Below are positions 39,980-48,535 of a DNA stretch of 64,000 bases, in pieces; within the stretch, counting starts at the first letter, position 1, and every line of letters begins with the position of its first letter. The stretch covers positions 62,001 to 126,000 of the forward strand of contig NZ_JASBRE010000016.1 in NCBI RefSeq assembly GCF_029960815.1, read 5' to 3'. This DNA comes from Pseudomonas sp. AL03. GTDB lineage: Bacteria > Pseudomonadota > Gammaproteobacteria > Pseudomonadales > Pseudomonadaceae. The notes beneath the pieces are model-generated. The model was not told where the DNA came from, made no database searches, and saw only the letters and a list, made by a program, of their open reading frames with translations. Both the position numbers and the translations under genes were made by a program.

Positions 39980-41190
39980 TGAGCAAGTTCATGGATTGGG
40001 TTGATGCGCGCTTTCCCGCGACCAAAATGTGGGAAGACCATCTCAGCAAGTACTACGCTCCGAAAAACTTCAACTTCTTCTATTTCTTTGGCTCCCTTGC
40101 GCTGCTCGTTCTGGTCAACCAGATCGTTACCGGTGTCTGGCTGACCATGAGCTACACCCCGTCGGCGGAAGAGGCGTTTGCTTCCGTCGAATACATCATG
40201 CGCGACGTCGAGTACGGCTCGATCCTGCGTCTGCTGCACGCGGTCGGCGCTTCGATGTTCTTCATCGTGGTTTATCTGCACATGTTCCGTGGCTTGCTCT
40301 ACGGTTCGTACCAGAAGCCGCGTGAGCTGGTGTGGGTCTTCGGCATGCTGATTTACCTGGCGCTGATGGCGGAAGCCTTTATGGGTTACCTGCTGCCGTG
40401 GGGGCAGATGTCCTACTGGGGCGCCCAGGTGATCATCTCGCTGTTCGGTGCGATCCCGGTCATCGGCAACGACCTGACTCAGTGGATCCGTGGTGATTAC
40501 CTGATTTCCGGTATTACCCTGAACCGCTTCTTCGCCTTGCACGTTGTTGCCTTGCCGATCGTGATCCTCGGTCTGGTGGTGCTGCACGTTCTGGCGCTGC
40601 ACGAAGTCGGTTCGAACAACCCGGACGGCGTGGACATCAAGAAATACAAAGACGAAAACGGCGTACCGCTGGACGGCATTGCCTTCCACCCGTACTACAC
40701 CGTGAAAGATATCGTCGGCGTGGTGGTGTTCCTGTTCATCTTCTGCTCGATCGTGTTCTTCTTCCCGGAAATGGGCGGCTACTTCCTCGAGAAGCCGAAC
40801 TTTGAAGTGGCGAACGCCTTCAAGACGCCAGAGCACATCGCCCCGGTCTGGTACTTCACGCCGTTCTACGCGATTTTGCGGGCGGTTCCGGACAAGCTTC
40901 TGGGCGTTATCGCCATGGGGGCGGCCATCGCGGTGCTGTTCGTCCTGCCATGGCTGGACCGCAGCCCGGTCAAGTCGATGCGCTACAAAGGCTGGCTGAG
41001 CAAAATCTGGCTGGTGGTGTTCTGCGTTTCGTTCGTGATCCTCGGCATTCTGGGTGTTCTGGCCCCGACGCCAGGCCGTACGCTGCTGTCGCAGGTATGT
41101 ACCTTCCTGTACTTCGCCTACTTCATTCTGATGCCTTTCTACACCAGGCTCGAGAAGACCAAACCGGTTCCGGAAAGGGTGACTGGCTGA
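39979..41190 (+). CDS. petB: Ubiquinol-cytochrome c reductase cytochrome b subunit
   Basis: A 403-residue integral membrane subunit binding two b haems and both quinone sites. Eight to nine helices are visible. GYLLPWGQMSYWGAQVI (about 137-153) and H-V-V-A-L-P / V-V-L-H-V-L-A-L-H provide haem ligands. The ef-loop Qo motif is present as a P-E-W-variant: the segment HIAPVWYFTPFYAILRAVPD. The start ATG overlaps the petA stop by one base and its TGA overlaps the petC start the same way. Confidence 0.98.
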   Translation: MSKFMDWVDARFPATKMWEDHLSKYYAPKNFNFFYFFGSLALLVLVNQIVTGVWLTMSYTPSAEEAFASVEYIMRDVEYGSILRLLHAVGASMFFIVVYLHMFRGLLYGSYQKPRELVWVFGMLIYLALMAEAFMGYLLPWGQMSYWGAQVIISLFGAIPVIGNDLTQWIRGDYLISGITLNRFFALHVVALPIVILGLVVLHVLALHEVGSNNPDGVDIKKYKDENGVPLDGIAFHPYYTVKDIVGVVVFLFIFCSIVFFFPEMGGYFLEKPNFEVANAFKTPEHIAPVWYFTPFYAILRAVPDKLLGVIAMGAAIAVLFVLPWLDRSPVKSMRYKGWLSKIWLVVFCVSFVILGILGVLAPTPGRTLLSQVCTFLYFAYFILMPFYTRLEKTKPVPERVTG

Positions 41191-41972
41191 TGAAAAAGCT
41201 ATTTGCTGTACTGATTCTTGCTGCGATGCCTGTACTGTCCTTTGCGTCTGCATCTGGTGGTCCGGAGATGGAAAAAGTCGACATCGACGTTTCCGATAAA
41301 GCTGCCATGCAGGACGGCGCACGTACCTTCGCCAACTACTGCATGGGCTGCCACAGCGCCAAGTTCCAGCGCTACGAGCGTGTCGCCGATGATCTGGGCA
41401 TTCCGCACGACCTGATGCTCTCGAAGCTGGTGTTCACCGGCGCCAAGATCGGCGACCACATGAGCATCGGCATGCAACCGGCTGACGCCAAAACCTGGTT
41501 CGGTGCGGCACCGCCCGACCTGACCCTGGTCGCCCGCGTTCGCGGCACTGACTGGCTCTACGGTTACCTGAAGTCCTTCTACGAAGACCCGTCGCGTCCT
41601 TGGGGCGTGAACAACAAGGTGTTCCCGAACGTCGGGATGCCTAACGTTCTGGTCGGCCTGCAGGGGCGTCAGGTGGTAGGCTGTAAACAAGTTCAAATCG
41701 TCGAAGACGGCAAGAAGCAATACGATCCGCTGACCGGTACGGCTTTGACTCATGAAGCCTGCGACCAGCTGACCATACTGCCGAAAACCGGCACGCTGAA
41801 CGAAGAGCAGTTCGACGAGAAGGTCAAGAATCTGGTGACCTTCCTGGCCTACTCGGCCAACCCGGTGAAGCTGCAGCATCAGCGCATCGGTACCTATGTG
41901 TTGCTGTACCTGGCGTTCTTCTTCGTATTCGCTTACTTGCTCAAGCGTGAATACTGGAAAGACGTCCATTGA
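41190..41972 (+). CDS. petC: Ubiquinol-cytochrome c reductase cytochrome c1 subunit
   Basis: A 260-residue exported subunit: signal peptide MKKLFAVLILAAMPVLSFAS, haem c site CMGCH (about 51-55), distal Met probably in IGMQPADAKTWFGAAPPDL, and a C-terminal membrane anchor (YVLLYLAFFFVFAYLL) before the cytoplasmic KREYWKDVH. It passes electrons from the Rieske protein to soluble cytochromes. Unlike some bradyrhizobial forms it is a separate gene and not fused to cytochrome b. Confidence 0.98.
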   Translation: MKKLFAVLILAAMPVLSFASASGGPEMEKVDIDVSDKAAMQDGARTFANYCMGCHSAKFQRYERVADDLGIPHDLMLSKLVFTGAKIGDHMSIGMQPADAKTWFGAAPPDLTLVARVRGTDWLYGYLKSFYEDPSRPWGVNNKVFPNVGMPNVLVGLQGRQVVGCKQVQIVEDGKKQYDPLTGTALTHEACDQLTILPKTGTLNEEQFDEKVKNLVTFLAYSANPVKLQHQRIGTYVLLYLAFFFVFAYLLKREYWKDVH

Positions 41973-41998
41973 TAAAGCTGTAAGCAATTGCTGTTAAT

Positions 41999-42085
41999 CG
42001 CGCGCGCCCAAGGGCGTCTCTGAAGGTGTAACGAGCCTGGTGAACCAGGCGTTACGGGAGGCGCCCTCTGGGCGCGCGCGTTTTT
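41999..42085 (+). terminator. Very long stem-loop terminator between petC and sspA
   Basis: The outer stem CGCGCGCGCCCA (41999-42010) / TGGGCGCGCGCG (42069-42080) is 12 bp. A second stem AGGGCGTCTC (42011-42020) / GAGGCGCCCT (42058-42067) follows after one bulged C. Inside, GTAACG/CGTTAC and CCTGG-TGAA-CCAGG continue the pairing. T5 follows the outer stem. The whole 82-base element folds as one rod. Confidence 0.85.
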
Positions 42086-42122
42086 CCGCTTCCGATAATT
42101 TCAACAAGCGAGGAGGACCGCC

Positions 42123-42740
42123 ATGGGCGTGACCAATCGGTTGGCCTGTTACTCCGACCCCGCCGACCACTATTCCCACCGAGTACGTATCGTACTTGCA
42201 GAGAAGGGTGTCAGCGCCGAGATCATTTACGTGGAAGCTGGTCGCCAGCCGCCTAAACTGATTGAAGTGAACCCTTACGGCAGCCTGCCTACCCTGGTCG
42301 ATCGCGACCTGGCGTTGTGGGAGTCGACCGTGGTGATGGAATATCTGGATGAGCGTTACCCGCACCCGCCGTTACTGCCGGTTTATCCTGTGGCGCGTGC
42401 CAACAGCCGTCTGCTGATTCATCGTATTCAGCGTGACTGGTGTGGTCTGGTGGATCTGATCCTGGATTCGAAGACCAAGGAAGCAGCCCGTGTTGTGGCT
42501 CGTAAAGAGCTGCGCGAAAGCCTGACCGGCGTATCGCCGTTGTTTGCCGACAAGCCGTTTTTCCTCAGTGAGGAACAAAGTCTGGTGGATTGCTGCCTAT
42601 TACCAATACTCTGGCGATTGCCGATTTTGGGTATAGAACTGCCGCGGCCTGCCAAGCCGCTGCTTGATTACATGGAGCGCTCGTTTGCGCGTGAGGCTTT
42701 CCAGGCGAGTCTGTCTGGTGTCGAACGCGATATGCGCTAA
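42123..42740 (+). CDS. sspA: Stringent starvation protein A
   Basis: A 205-residue glutathione-S-transferase-fold protein that binds RNA polymerase and alters promoter choice in starvation and virulence. MGVTNRLACYSDPADHYSHR, NPYGSLPTLVDRDLALWEST and YLDERYPHPPLLPVYP are typical of SspA, which lacks GST catalytic activity. The ATG at 42123 has GAGGAGG 6-12 bases upstream. sspB follows after 16 bp. Confidence 0.97.
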   Translation: MGVTNRLACYSDPADHYSHRVRIVLAEKGVSAEIIYVEAGRQPPKLIEVNPYGSLPTLVDRDLALWESTVVMEYLDERYPHPPLLPVYPVARANSRLLIHRIQRDWCGLVDLILDSKTKEAARVVARKELRESLTGVSPLFADKPFFLSEEQSLVDCCLLPILWRLPILGIELPRPAKPLLDYMERSFAREAFQASLSGVERDMR

Positions 42741-42756
42741 GGCTTAAGGAGCCGCT

Positions 42757-43170
42757 ATGAACTCCAGTCGACCTTATCTGGTCCGCGCGCTCTACGAGTG
42801 GATTGTGGACAACGATTGCACCCCGCACATGCTGGTCAATTCTGAGTATCCGTCGGTGCAGGTGCCTCAGGGTTTTGCCAGTGACGGACAGATTGTCTTG
42901 AACGTATCGCCGGCAGCCGTGCGTCATCTGCACATGGACAACGAAGCGGTCAGCTTCGAGGGGCGCTTCGGTGGCGTGCCGCACACCCTGTACGTGCCTA
43001 TCGCATCGATCCTGGGCATTTACGCTCGGGAGAACGGTCAGGGCATGGTGTTCGATCTTGAATCGCCTGGGGAAGACGAGGAAGAGATCGAGCCGGAGGA
43101 CGATATTCCGCCACCCGACAGCGAGCCGCCGCGTCCCAGCGGTCGACCCAGTTTGAAAGTGGTGAAGTAA
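42757..43170 (+). CDS. sspB: ClpXP protease specificity-enhancing factor SspB
   Basis: A 137-residue adaptor that binds ssrA-tagged proteins and hands them to ClpXP. The folded N-terminal domain (about 1-105: SSRPYLVRALYEWIVDNDCT, PHTLYVPIASILGIYA) is followed by an acidic flexible linker (EDEEEIEPEDD) and the ClpX-binding tail ending RPSLKVVK. AAGGAG precedes the ATG. Second gene of the sspAB operon. Confidence 0.97.
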   Translation: MNSSRPYLVRALYEWIVDNDCTPHMLVNSEYPSVQVPQGFASDGQIVLNVSPAAVRHLHMDNEAVSFEGRFGGVPHTLYVPIASILGIYARENGQGMVFDLESPGEDEEEIEPEDDIPPPDSEPPRPSGRPSLKVVK

Positions 43171-43171
43171 T

Positions 43172-43204
43172 AAAAAAGGCGATCCGGATGGATCGCCTTT
43201 TTTG
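43172..43204. terminator. Bidirectional terminator between sspB and dolP-like gene
   Basis: AAAAAAGGCGATCC (43172-43185 region) pairs with GGATCGCCTTTTTT; both sides carry the T/A runs and the flanking genes converge. Confidence 0.92.
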
Positions 43205-43221
43205 TGCCTGCGGTTTGCGTG

Positions 43222-43800
43222 TCAGTCGATGTATTCAAACAGCTTCACGATCTTCTGCACGCCGGAAACGCCTTGCACCAGGTTGGTGGCCTGAGCCGCC
43301 TCCTGCTTGGTCAGCAGGCCCAGCAGGTAGACGATGCCGTTCTCGGTGACGACCTTGATGCGCGAACCCGGGATGTTCGGGTCAGTGAGCATTTGGGTCT
43401 TGATCTTGGAAGTCAGCCAGGTGTCGTTCTGGCGGGCAAGGAAGCCGGAGGGTGGCAGGACCTGCAGTTCGTTATGGACCGTCTTCACGCGCTGAACAGC
43501 CGCAGCGGCTTGTTCGGCCTTGGCCTTGAGGTCTGCGCGCGGGGTTTGCCCGGCGAGCAGTACGACACCGTTGAAGCTGGTGACAACGATGTGCGAGTCG
43601 TTGTCCAGGGCTGGATCGGCCTTGGCGATGTTCACGCCGACCTTGGTGTCGATCAGCGAGTCGTCGATCTTGCTGCCGAAGGTGCGGGTGCCGCGGTCAT
43701 CTTCAATCGGCGCTTCACGGCTGGCGTTAACCACCGAGGTGCAGCCGCTGATACCGAGGCACAGGGTCAAGGCCAGAAGGCCTAGGCGATTAGGGGTCAT
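43222..43800 (-). CDS. dolP: BON-domain lipoprotein (DolP/YraP-like)
   Basis: A 192-residue outer-membrane lipoprotein: lipobox GISGC with Cys20, then two BON domains (about 45-115 and 120-190), each with the typical D-x-x-I / N-G-x-V-x-L-x-G pattern (SFNGVVLLAGQTP, TENGIVYLLGLLT). DolP supports Bam function and outer-membrane integrity and localises to division sites in E. coli. It is the last gene of lpoA-yraN-gmhA/diaA-dolP; its ATG overlaps the previous stop by 4 bases. Confidence 0.92.
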   Translation of the reverse strand: MTPNRLGLLALTLCLGISGCTSVVNASREAPIEDDRGTRTFGSKIDDSLIDTKVGVNIAKADPALDNDSHIVVTSFNGVVLLAGQTPRADLKAKAEQAAAAVQRVKTVHNELQVLPPSGFLARQNDTWLTSKIKTQMLTDPNIPGSRIKVVTENGIVYLLGLLTKQEAAQATNLVQGVSGVQKIVKLFEYID

Positions 43801-44390
43801 TCTTCACTCCCGAACAGTTGGCTGTCGATCAAATCGCAAAGGCAATGGATCGCCAGCAGGTGGACTTCCTGAATACGTGCAGTGACGTTGGCCGGTACGC
43901 GAATCTCGACGTCCTCGGGCAATAGCAGCGACGCCATGCCGCCGCCGTCGCGCCCCGTCAATGCTACGACAATCATTTCGCGATCATGTGCGGACTGGAT
44001 CGCTTGAATAATGTTCGCCGAGTTGCCGCTGGTGGAAATCGCCAGCAATACGTCACCCGGCTGGCCGAGGGCACGGATCTGTTTGGAGAAAATTTCGTTG
44101 TAGCTGTAGTCGTTGGCAATCGAGGTGATCGTCGAGCTGTCGGTGGTCAATGCGATGGCTGGCAGGCTCGGACGTTCGCGCTCGAAGCGATTGAGCAACT
44201 CGGACGAGAAGTGCTGGGCGTCACCGGCGGAACCGCCGTTGCCGCAGGACAGCATTTTGCCTTCGTTGAGCAGGGCGTTGACCATCACCTGGCTGGCTTG
44301 CTCGATGTGCGGTGCAAGTACGTCCATCGCCATTTGCTTGGTGTCGATACTGGCCTGAAAAAGCTGGCGAATTCGGGATTGCATGTCCAT
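43797..44390 (-). CDS. gmhA: SIS-domain phosphosugar isomerase-like protein (GmhA/DiaA)
   Basis: A 197-residue SIS protein. SCGNGGSAGDAQHFSSELLN (about 48-67), LTTDSSTITSIANDY (about 81-95) and ISTSGNSANIIQAI (about 116-129) are the phosphosugar-binding loops. In Pseudomonas this gene is usually called phosphoheptose isomerase (sedoheptulose-7-phosphate to heptose-7-phosphate for LPS core). Its position between yraN and dolP is that of E. coli diaA, which encodes a related protein that binds DnaA. GmhA activity, the DiaA role or both are possible. The ATG at 44390 is used; 44384 is an alternative. Confidence 0.88.
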   Translation of the reverse strand: MDMQSRIRQLFQASIDTKQMAMDVLAPHIEQASQVMVNALLNEGKMLSCGNGGSAGDAQHFSSELLNRFERERPSLPAIALTTDSSTITSIANDYSYNEIFSKQIRALGQPGDVLLAISTSGNSANIIQAIQSAHDREMIVVALTGRDGGGMASLLLPEDVEIRVPANVTARIQEVHLLAIHCLCDLIDSQLFGSEE

Positions 44391-44494
44391 CTGTGTGACC
44401 TTAATTAGCGCGGCTACTCGGCACATGAATGTGCAGCCCGCAAAGCAAAGAGCAAAAGTGTTGGGTGAAAGTATCCGGTTCGGGACGCACGCGA

Positions 44495-44857
44495 TCAGCT
44501 GTCGAAGGCATTCTGCAACCAGTTCAGCTGATCAAGGTTGCTGTCGATGGCAACCACGTCGAAACGGCAAGGGGAATTGGCCCAACGCGACTCGCGCTGA
44601 AGAAAATACTGCGCGGCAAATATCAGTTTCTGCCGTTTGCGCTCATCGATGCTATCAAGCGCGCCACCCCATTGAGTGTTTTTTCTGTAGCGGACTTCGA
44701 CGAATACTACTGTATCGCCATCAAGCATGACCAGATCAAGCTCGCCGCGTTTACACAACCAGTTCTGCGCCAGCAGGCACAGACCCTGTTGTTGAAGATG
44801 CTCGAGCGCATGACGCTCGGCATCTTTACCGCTTTGCTGGCGTGACCTGTCGGGCAT
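44495..44857 (-). CDS. yraN: YraN family putative endonuclease-fold protein (UPF0102)
   Basis: A 120-residue protein with the restriction-endonuclease-like core: GKDAERHALEHLQQQGL (about 9-25), GELDLVMLDGDTVVFVEVRYR (E-x-D and E-V-x-Y/K, about 38-58) and FDVVAID. Function unproven. The ATG at 44857 overlaps the lpoA stop in a TGATG arrangement, so they are translationally coupled. The following gap to gmhA is 104 bp. Confidence 0.92.
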   Translation of the reverse strand: MPDRSRQQSGKDAERHALEHLQQQGLCLLAQNWLCKRGELDLVMLDGDTVVFVEVRYRKNTQWGGALDSIDERKRQKLIFAAQYFLQRESRWANSPCRFDVVAIDSNLDQLNWLQNAFDS

Positions 44858-46668
44858 CAGCGCGAGGTGTCCGGCAGGCGTTGAACCTGACCGTTCACGA
44901 ACTGTGCCCACGGCAACTGACGCACGACACGTTGGTTCTGAGTCATGCCCAGGCTGCCTGATTGACCTTCGATGCGGCTGTCGGGCAAGGCCTTGAGTTG
45001 CCCCAGGCGTGGTGCCAGGCTATAGGCGTCGACACCCATCGCGTACAGGCGGCCCAGGCTGCCAGCAGCTTGCGGCCATTGAGCCGTCACTTGTTTGCGC
45101 AATGGATCGTTGGCCTCCAGCAACCATGGGGTTTCGCAGAAGCGAATGCCGTTCATGTCGTTGTACTGATTCACATCACCGCTGGCGCTGAACACGTGGG
45201 AGGTGGCGTAAACCGGCACGTCACCGGCGTACTGGAAGTTCAGGGTCGGCTTGATCTGCTGGGCTTGCTGAGGCGTTGCGGCCAGGAAGATGAACTCGAT
45301 GTCCTGGCGACGCGAAGGCTGTGCGGCTACCTGCGAGCCAACGGTGCTTTGCAGGCTCTTGGCACGACCTTCGCTCTGACGCAGCTGGAACATGTCGGCA
45401 ATCTGCTGGGCCAGTTGAACCGGTTGGTCGACCCGTTCGGTAGCGACGATGCTGCCACCGTTGGCCTGCCAATCCTGGCTGAACGCTCTCAACACGCGAT
45501 CGCCCCATTCGCCTTTTGGCACCATGATGGCTGCGCGATGCAGGCCATCGGCGCGAGCACGACGCGACACTTCGCGAGCTTCGTCTTCAGCAGCAAGACC
45601 AAACTGGAACAGCTGGGCCGGACCTTGTTCGCCTTCGCTGTAATTCAGCGCCAGGGTGGTGATCGGCAGTTGTGGGCGAGCGCTGAGCTGTTTGACCAGC
45701 GGCTTCTCCAGCGGGCCGACGACCAGTTGCACGCCATTGGCCTGCGCCTTGCGATAAAACTCGTCCATGGACGTCAGGCGCGAGCTGTCATAGAACTCGA
45801 TGGCTGGCGGCTTCTGCCCGGCTTGTTGCGCCTGGTAGTGAGCGGCCATGAAGCCTTCGCGCAGTGCTTTGCCGACCGACGCCAGCGGGCCGTCTTGTGG
45901 CAGCAGCAGGGCGATTTTGCCCAGGGGCTGGCTGGCCAGCTCCTTGAGCTTGGTCAGTGGCAACGGCAATTGAATGGCGGCCGGGTGCTTTGGATTCTGC
46001 GCGCGCCAGTTGTCGATCGCGGCTTGCTGCTGTTCCAGGGTGCCGGCAGTTTTCACCGCCAGTGCCAGGCCCATCCAGCCGCCGAGGTCGTCGGTGGAGG
46101 TTGGCTGCAATTGATCGGTTGGCAACGAAGCGATCAGGGTCCAGATCGCTTCGTGGTTTTTGCTGGCCGCTTCACCTTCGAGCATTGGCGCAATAAAGAT
46201 GCGCTCCCGTGCGGCGGCCAGGGTCTGGCCATCGGCTTCAAGGGCGCGTGCATGAACGGTGCCGGTGCGAACCTGTTGCTCGACCGGCAGTTCGCTCAGG
46301 CGTTGCAGGCTTGGATGACTCAAGGCCGTCAGCGCCGCTTTGGGCTGATTGCGAACCATGGCCAGTTCAGCCGCCAGGGTGCTGGCGAAAACCTGTTGGC
46401 CAGGCTTGAGTTGTTCGACGGGGACTTGTTGCAGGATTTGCGCGGACTGGCCGGCATTCCCCTGACGATAAGCCAGGTCAGCCGCGCTCAGGCGCAACAG
46501 GGCGGCTTTTTCCGGGTCTTTGCTTTGGGCGGCCTGTGCGAGCAATTGCTCGATACTGGCATCCGGGGTCCGTGGAAGTTCGCCAAGGCTGGAGGAGGGC
46601 GAGCTGGCGCAAGCCGCCAGCAAGGCAGCGAGGCAGAGGGCAGTGAGCAGCCGCAGGCAAGCGATCAT
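44857..46668 (-). CDS. lpoA: Outer-membrane lipoprotein activator of PBP1A (LpoA)
   Basis: A 603-residue lipoprotein with lipobox ALLAAC (Cys20). The N-terminal half (about 25-245) is helical TPR-like; the C-terminal half (about 250-600) is a periplasmic-binding-protein fold (GKIALLLPQDGPLASVGKAL, VQLVVGPLEKPLVKQL). In E. coli LpoA crosses the periplasm to stimulate PBP1A. The ATG at 46668 gives the complete signal peptide. First gene of its operon, divergent from rsmI as in E. coli. Confidence 0.95.
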   Translation of the reverse strand: MIACLRLLTALCLAALLAACASSPSSSLGELPRTPDASIEQLLAQAAQSKDPEKAALLRLSAADLAYRQGNAGQSAQILQQVPVEQLKPGQQVFASTLAAELAMVRNQPKAALTALSHPSLQRLSELPVEQQVRTGTVHARALEADGQTLAAARERIFIAPMLEGEAASKNHEAIWTLIASLPTDQLQPTSTDDLGGWMGLALAVKTAGTLEQQQAAIDNWRAQNPKHPAAIQLPLPLTKLKELASQPLGKIALLLPQDGPLASVGKALREGFMAAHYQAQQAGQKPPAIEFYDSSRLTSMDEFYRKAQANGVQLVVGPLEKPLVKQLSARPQLPITTLALNYSEGEQGPAQLFQFGLAAEDEAREVSRRARADGLHRAAIMVPKGEWGDRVLRAFSQDWQANGGSIVATERVDQPVQLAQQIADMFQLRQSEGRAKSLQSTVGSQVAAQPSRRQDIEFIFLAATPQQAQQIKPTLNFQYAGDVPVYATSHVFSASGDVNQYNDMNGIRFCETPWLLEANDPLRKQVTAQWPQAAGSLGRLYAMGVDAYSLAPRLGQLKALPDSRIEGQSGSLGMTQNQRVVRQLPWAQFVNGQVQRLPDTSR

Positions 46669-46878
46669 GTAAGTGTTCCTGATACTCGATCAAATTAGCG
46701 TGGAATTGTACCCAAGCACTGGCCGGGGCGCGATGTTACTGGTGTGAATCGATCAATTTAGCTCGTGCAAATGTTGCGGCACTGCAAAAAAAGCTGCAAA
46801 GCCGAGGGCTGCTTGCGCGTATCGCGAGCGTCACGACGCGCTACAATGGCGGCTTTTACCGATCATGAGGTGTGCGCT

Positions 46879-47751
46879 TTGACTGCTCCAGGTGCTTTGA
46901 ATTCCGCTGCTGGCTCGCTTTATGTGGTGGCGACGCCCATCGGCAACCTGGACGATATCAGTGCGCGTGCGCTGAAGATCCTGCGCGAGGTCGCCCTGAT
47001 CGCCGCCGAAGATACCCGCCATTCCCAGCGATTGATGCAGCATTTCGGCATTCCTACACCGCTGGCGGCCTGCCATGAACACAATGAACGGGATGAAGGT
47101 AGCCGCTTTATCGCCCGCTTGCTCGCCGGCGACGATGTGGCGCTGATTTCCGATGCCGGCACGCCGTTGATTTCCGATCCGGGTTATCACCTCGTGCGTC
47201 AGGCCCGTGCTGCGGGAATTAATGTTGTGCCGGTTCCGGGCGCCTGCGCTCTGATCGCGGCGTTGTCGGCGGCGGGGCTGCCGTCGGACCGTTTCATCTT
47301 CGAAGGCTTCCTGCCGGCCAAGGCTGTCGGTCGGCGCGCTCGTCTTGAATTGGTAAAGGAAGAACCGCGCACGCTGATCTTCTATGAAGCCCCGCACCGG
47401 ATCCTTGAGTGCCTGCAAGACATGGAGCTGGTATTCGGCGGCGAACGTCCAGCGTTGCTGGCGCGCGAGCTGACCAAGACTTTCGAAACCCTTAAAGGCT
47501 TGCCGCTGGCCGAATTACGCGAGTTCGTCGAGTCAGACAGCAATCAGCAGCGCGGCGAGTGCGTGGTGTTGGTGGCGGGTTGGTCTGCCCCCGAGACCGA
47601 GGACGCCGTCAGCAGTGAAGCGATGCGCATTCTGAATCTGTTGCTTGAAGAAATGCCGCTCAAGCGTGCCGCAGCCTTGGCGGCGCAAATTACCGGGGAG
47701 CGCAAAAATGTTCTCTACCAGGTTGCGCTGGACAAACAGAAGGGCGAGTAA
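46879..47751 (+). CDS. rsmI: 16S rRNA (cytidine-1402-2'-O)-methyltransferase
   Basis: A 290-residue tetrapyrrole-methylase-fold enzyme modifying C1402 in the decoding centre. GSLYVVATPIGNLDDISARA, AAEDTRHSQRL and ALISDAGTPLISDPGYHLV are diagnostic. The start is not certain. TTG at 46879 has GAGG 9-12 bases upstream and is chosen; an ATG at 46846 lies within a TACAAT -10-like hexamer and has no ribosome site, and GTG at 46870 is also possible. Divergent from lpoA and followed by rnpB. Confidence 0.92.
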   Translation: MTAPGALNSAAGSLYVVATPIGNLDDISARALKILREVALIAAEDTRHSQRLMQHFGIPTPLAACHEHNERDEGSRFIARLLAGDDVALISDAGTPLISDPGYHLVRQARAAGINVVPVPGACALIAALSAAGLPSDRFIFEGFLPAKAVGRRARLELVKEEPRTLIFYEAPHRILECLQDMELVFGGERPALLARELTKTFETLKGLPLAELREFVESDSNQQRGECVVLVAGWSAPETEDAVSSEAMRILNLLLEEMPLKRAAALAAQITGERKNVLYQVALDKQKGE

Positions 47752-47826
47752 AACCCGACGTGTAGAAGGGGTTCAAGGCGTTTAGCACTTGTTCTTCAGA
47801 CGCTCTGCCGTTAACCTTTGCGGCGG

Positions 47827-48180
47827 AGAGTCGATCGGACAGTCGCTGCCCTCTATGAAAATTAGGGGGGGGAGGAAAGTCCGGGCTCCATAGGGCGAAG
47901 TGCCAGGTAATGCCTGGGAGGCGTGAGCCTACGGAAAGTGCCACAGAAAATAACCGCCTAAGCGCTTCGGCGCCGGTAAGGGTGAAAAGGTGCGGTAAGA
48001 GCGCACCGCACGTCTGGCAACAGTTCGTGGCTAGGTAAACCCCACTTGGAGCAAGACCAAATAGGGTCCCAAGGCGTGGCCCGCGCTGGGACCGGGTAGG
48101 TTGCTAAAGATGTCCAGTGATGGCCATCGTAGACGAATGACTGTTCAAGACAGAACCCGGCTTACAGATCGACTCTCCAC
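47827..48180 (+). ncRNA. rnpB: RNase P RNA, bacterial class A
   Basis: About 354 bases of the catalytic RNA that trims tRNA 5' ends. The ends pair (AGAGTCGATC at 47827 with GATCGACTCT at 48167-48176). GAGGAAAGTCCGGGCTCCAT (about 47873) is the universally conserved CR-I block, GTAAACCCCAC precedes the L15-type loop, and ACAGAACCCGGCTTACAGAT near the 3' end is the conserved P4/CR-V partner. The position between rsmI and mraZ is normal for Pseudomonas. Exact ends are estimated. Confidence 0.96.
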
Positions 48181-48431
48181 CTTTTTCTCTCCTCTGCTTA
48201 AATCATTGAGCAGGGCGCTGGTGATGGCAATTCCCTTCCTTACACAATCGTCGGCAGAAGCACTTTCGTAATACCAAAAAAATCTTACTCTTAATAAATT
48301 ACTTTAACTTTCGAACGCAGCCATCAGTGCTGGTTCAAGTTATTGAGCCGAAAGACACGTCTGATTCTCCTTGCCCCTCCTAATACGCTCCTAAATCTCA
48401 GTTCTGTAAGGCTTTTCCTTTAATCCGCGCC

Positions 48432-48494
48432 TTGACGGTGCAGTGGCCGCATTCCTATAGTGTGCACAAGTGGCGGAAAGTGGCATGAAGTGGG
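48432..48494 (+). promoter_or_regulatory. dcw promoter with three MraZ boxes
   Basis: TTGACG (48432-48437) and TATAGT (48456-48461) are 18 bp apart, a good sigma-70 promoter. GTGGC at 48470-48474, GTGGC at 48480-48484 and GTGGG at 48490-48494 repeat exactly every 10 bp just after the expected start. MraZ in other bacteria binds such direct repeats ahead of its own gene and represses the cluster. The preceding stretch 48181-48431 is AT-richer and I see no gene in it. Confidence 0.75.
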
Positions 48495-48535
48495 TTTTTT
48501 GAACTCAAAACGCTAATATTTGGAGAAACGCTGAC

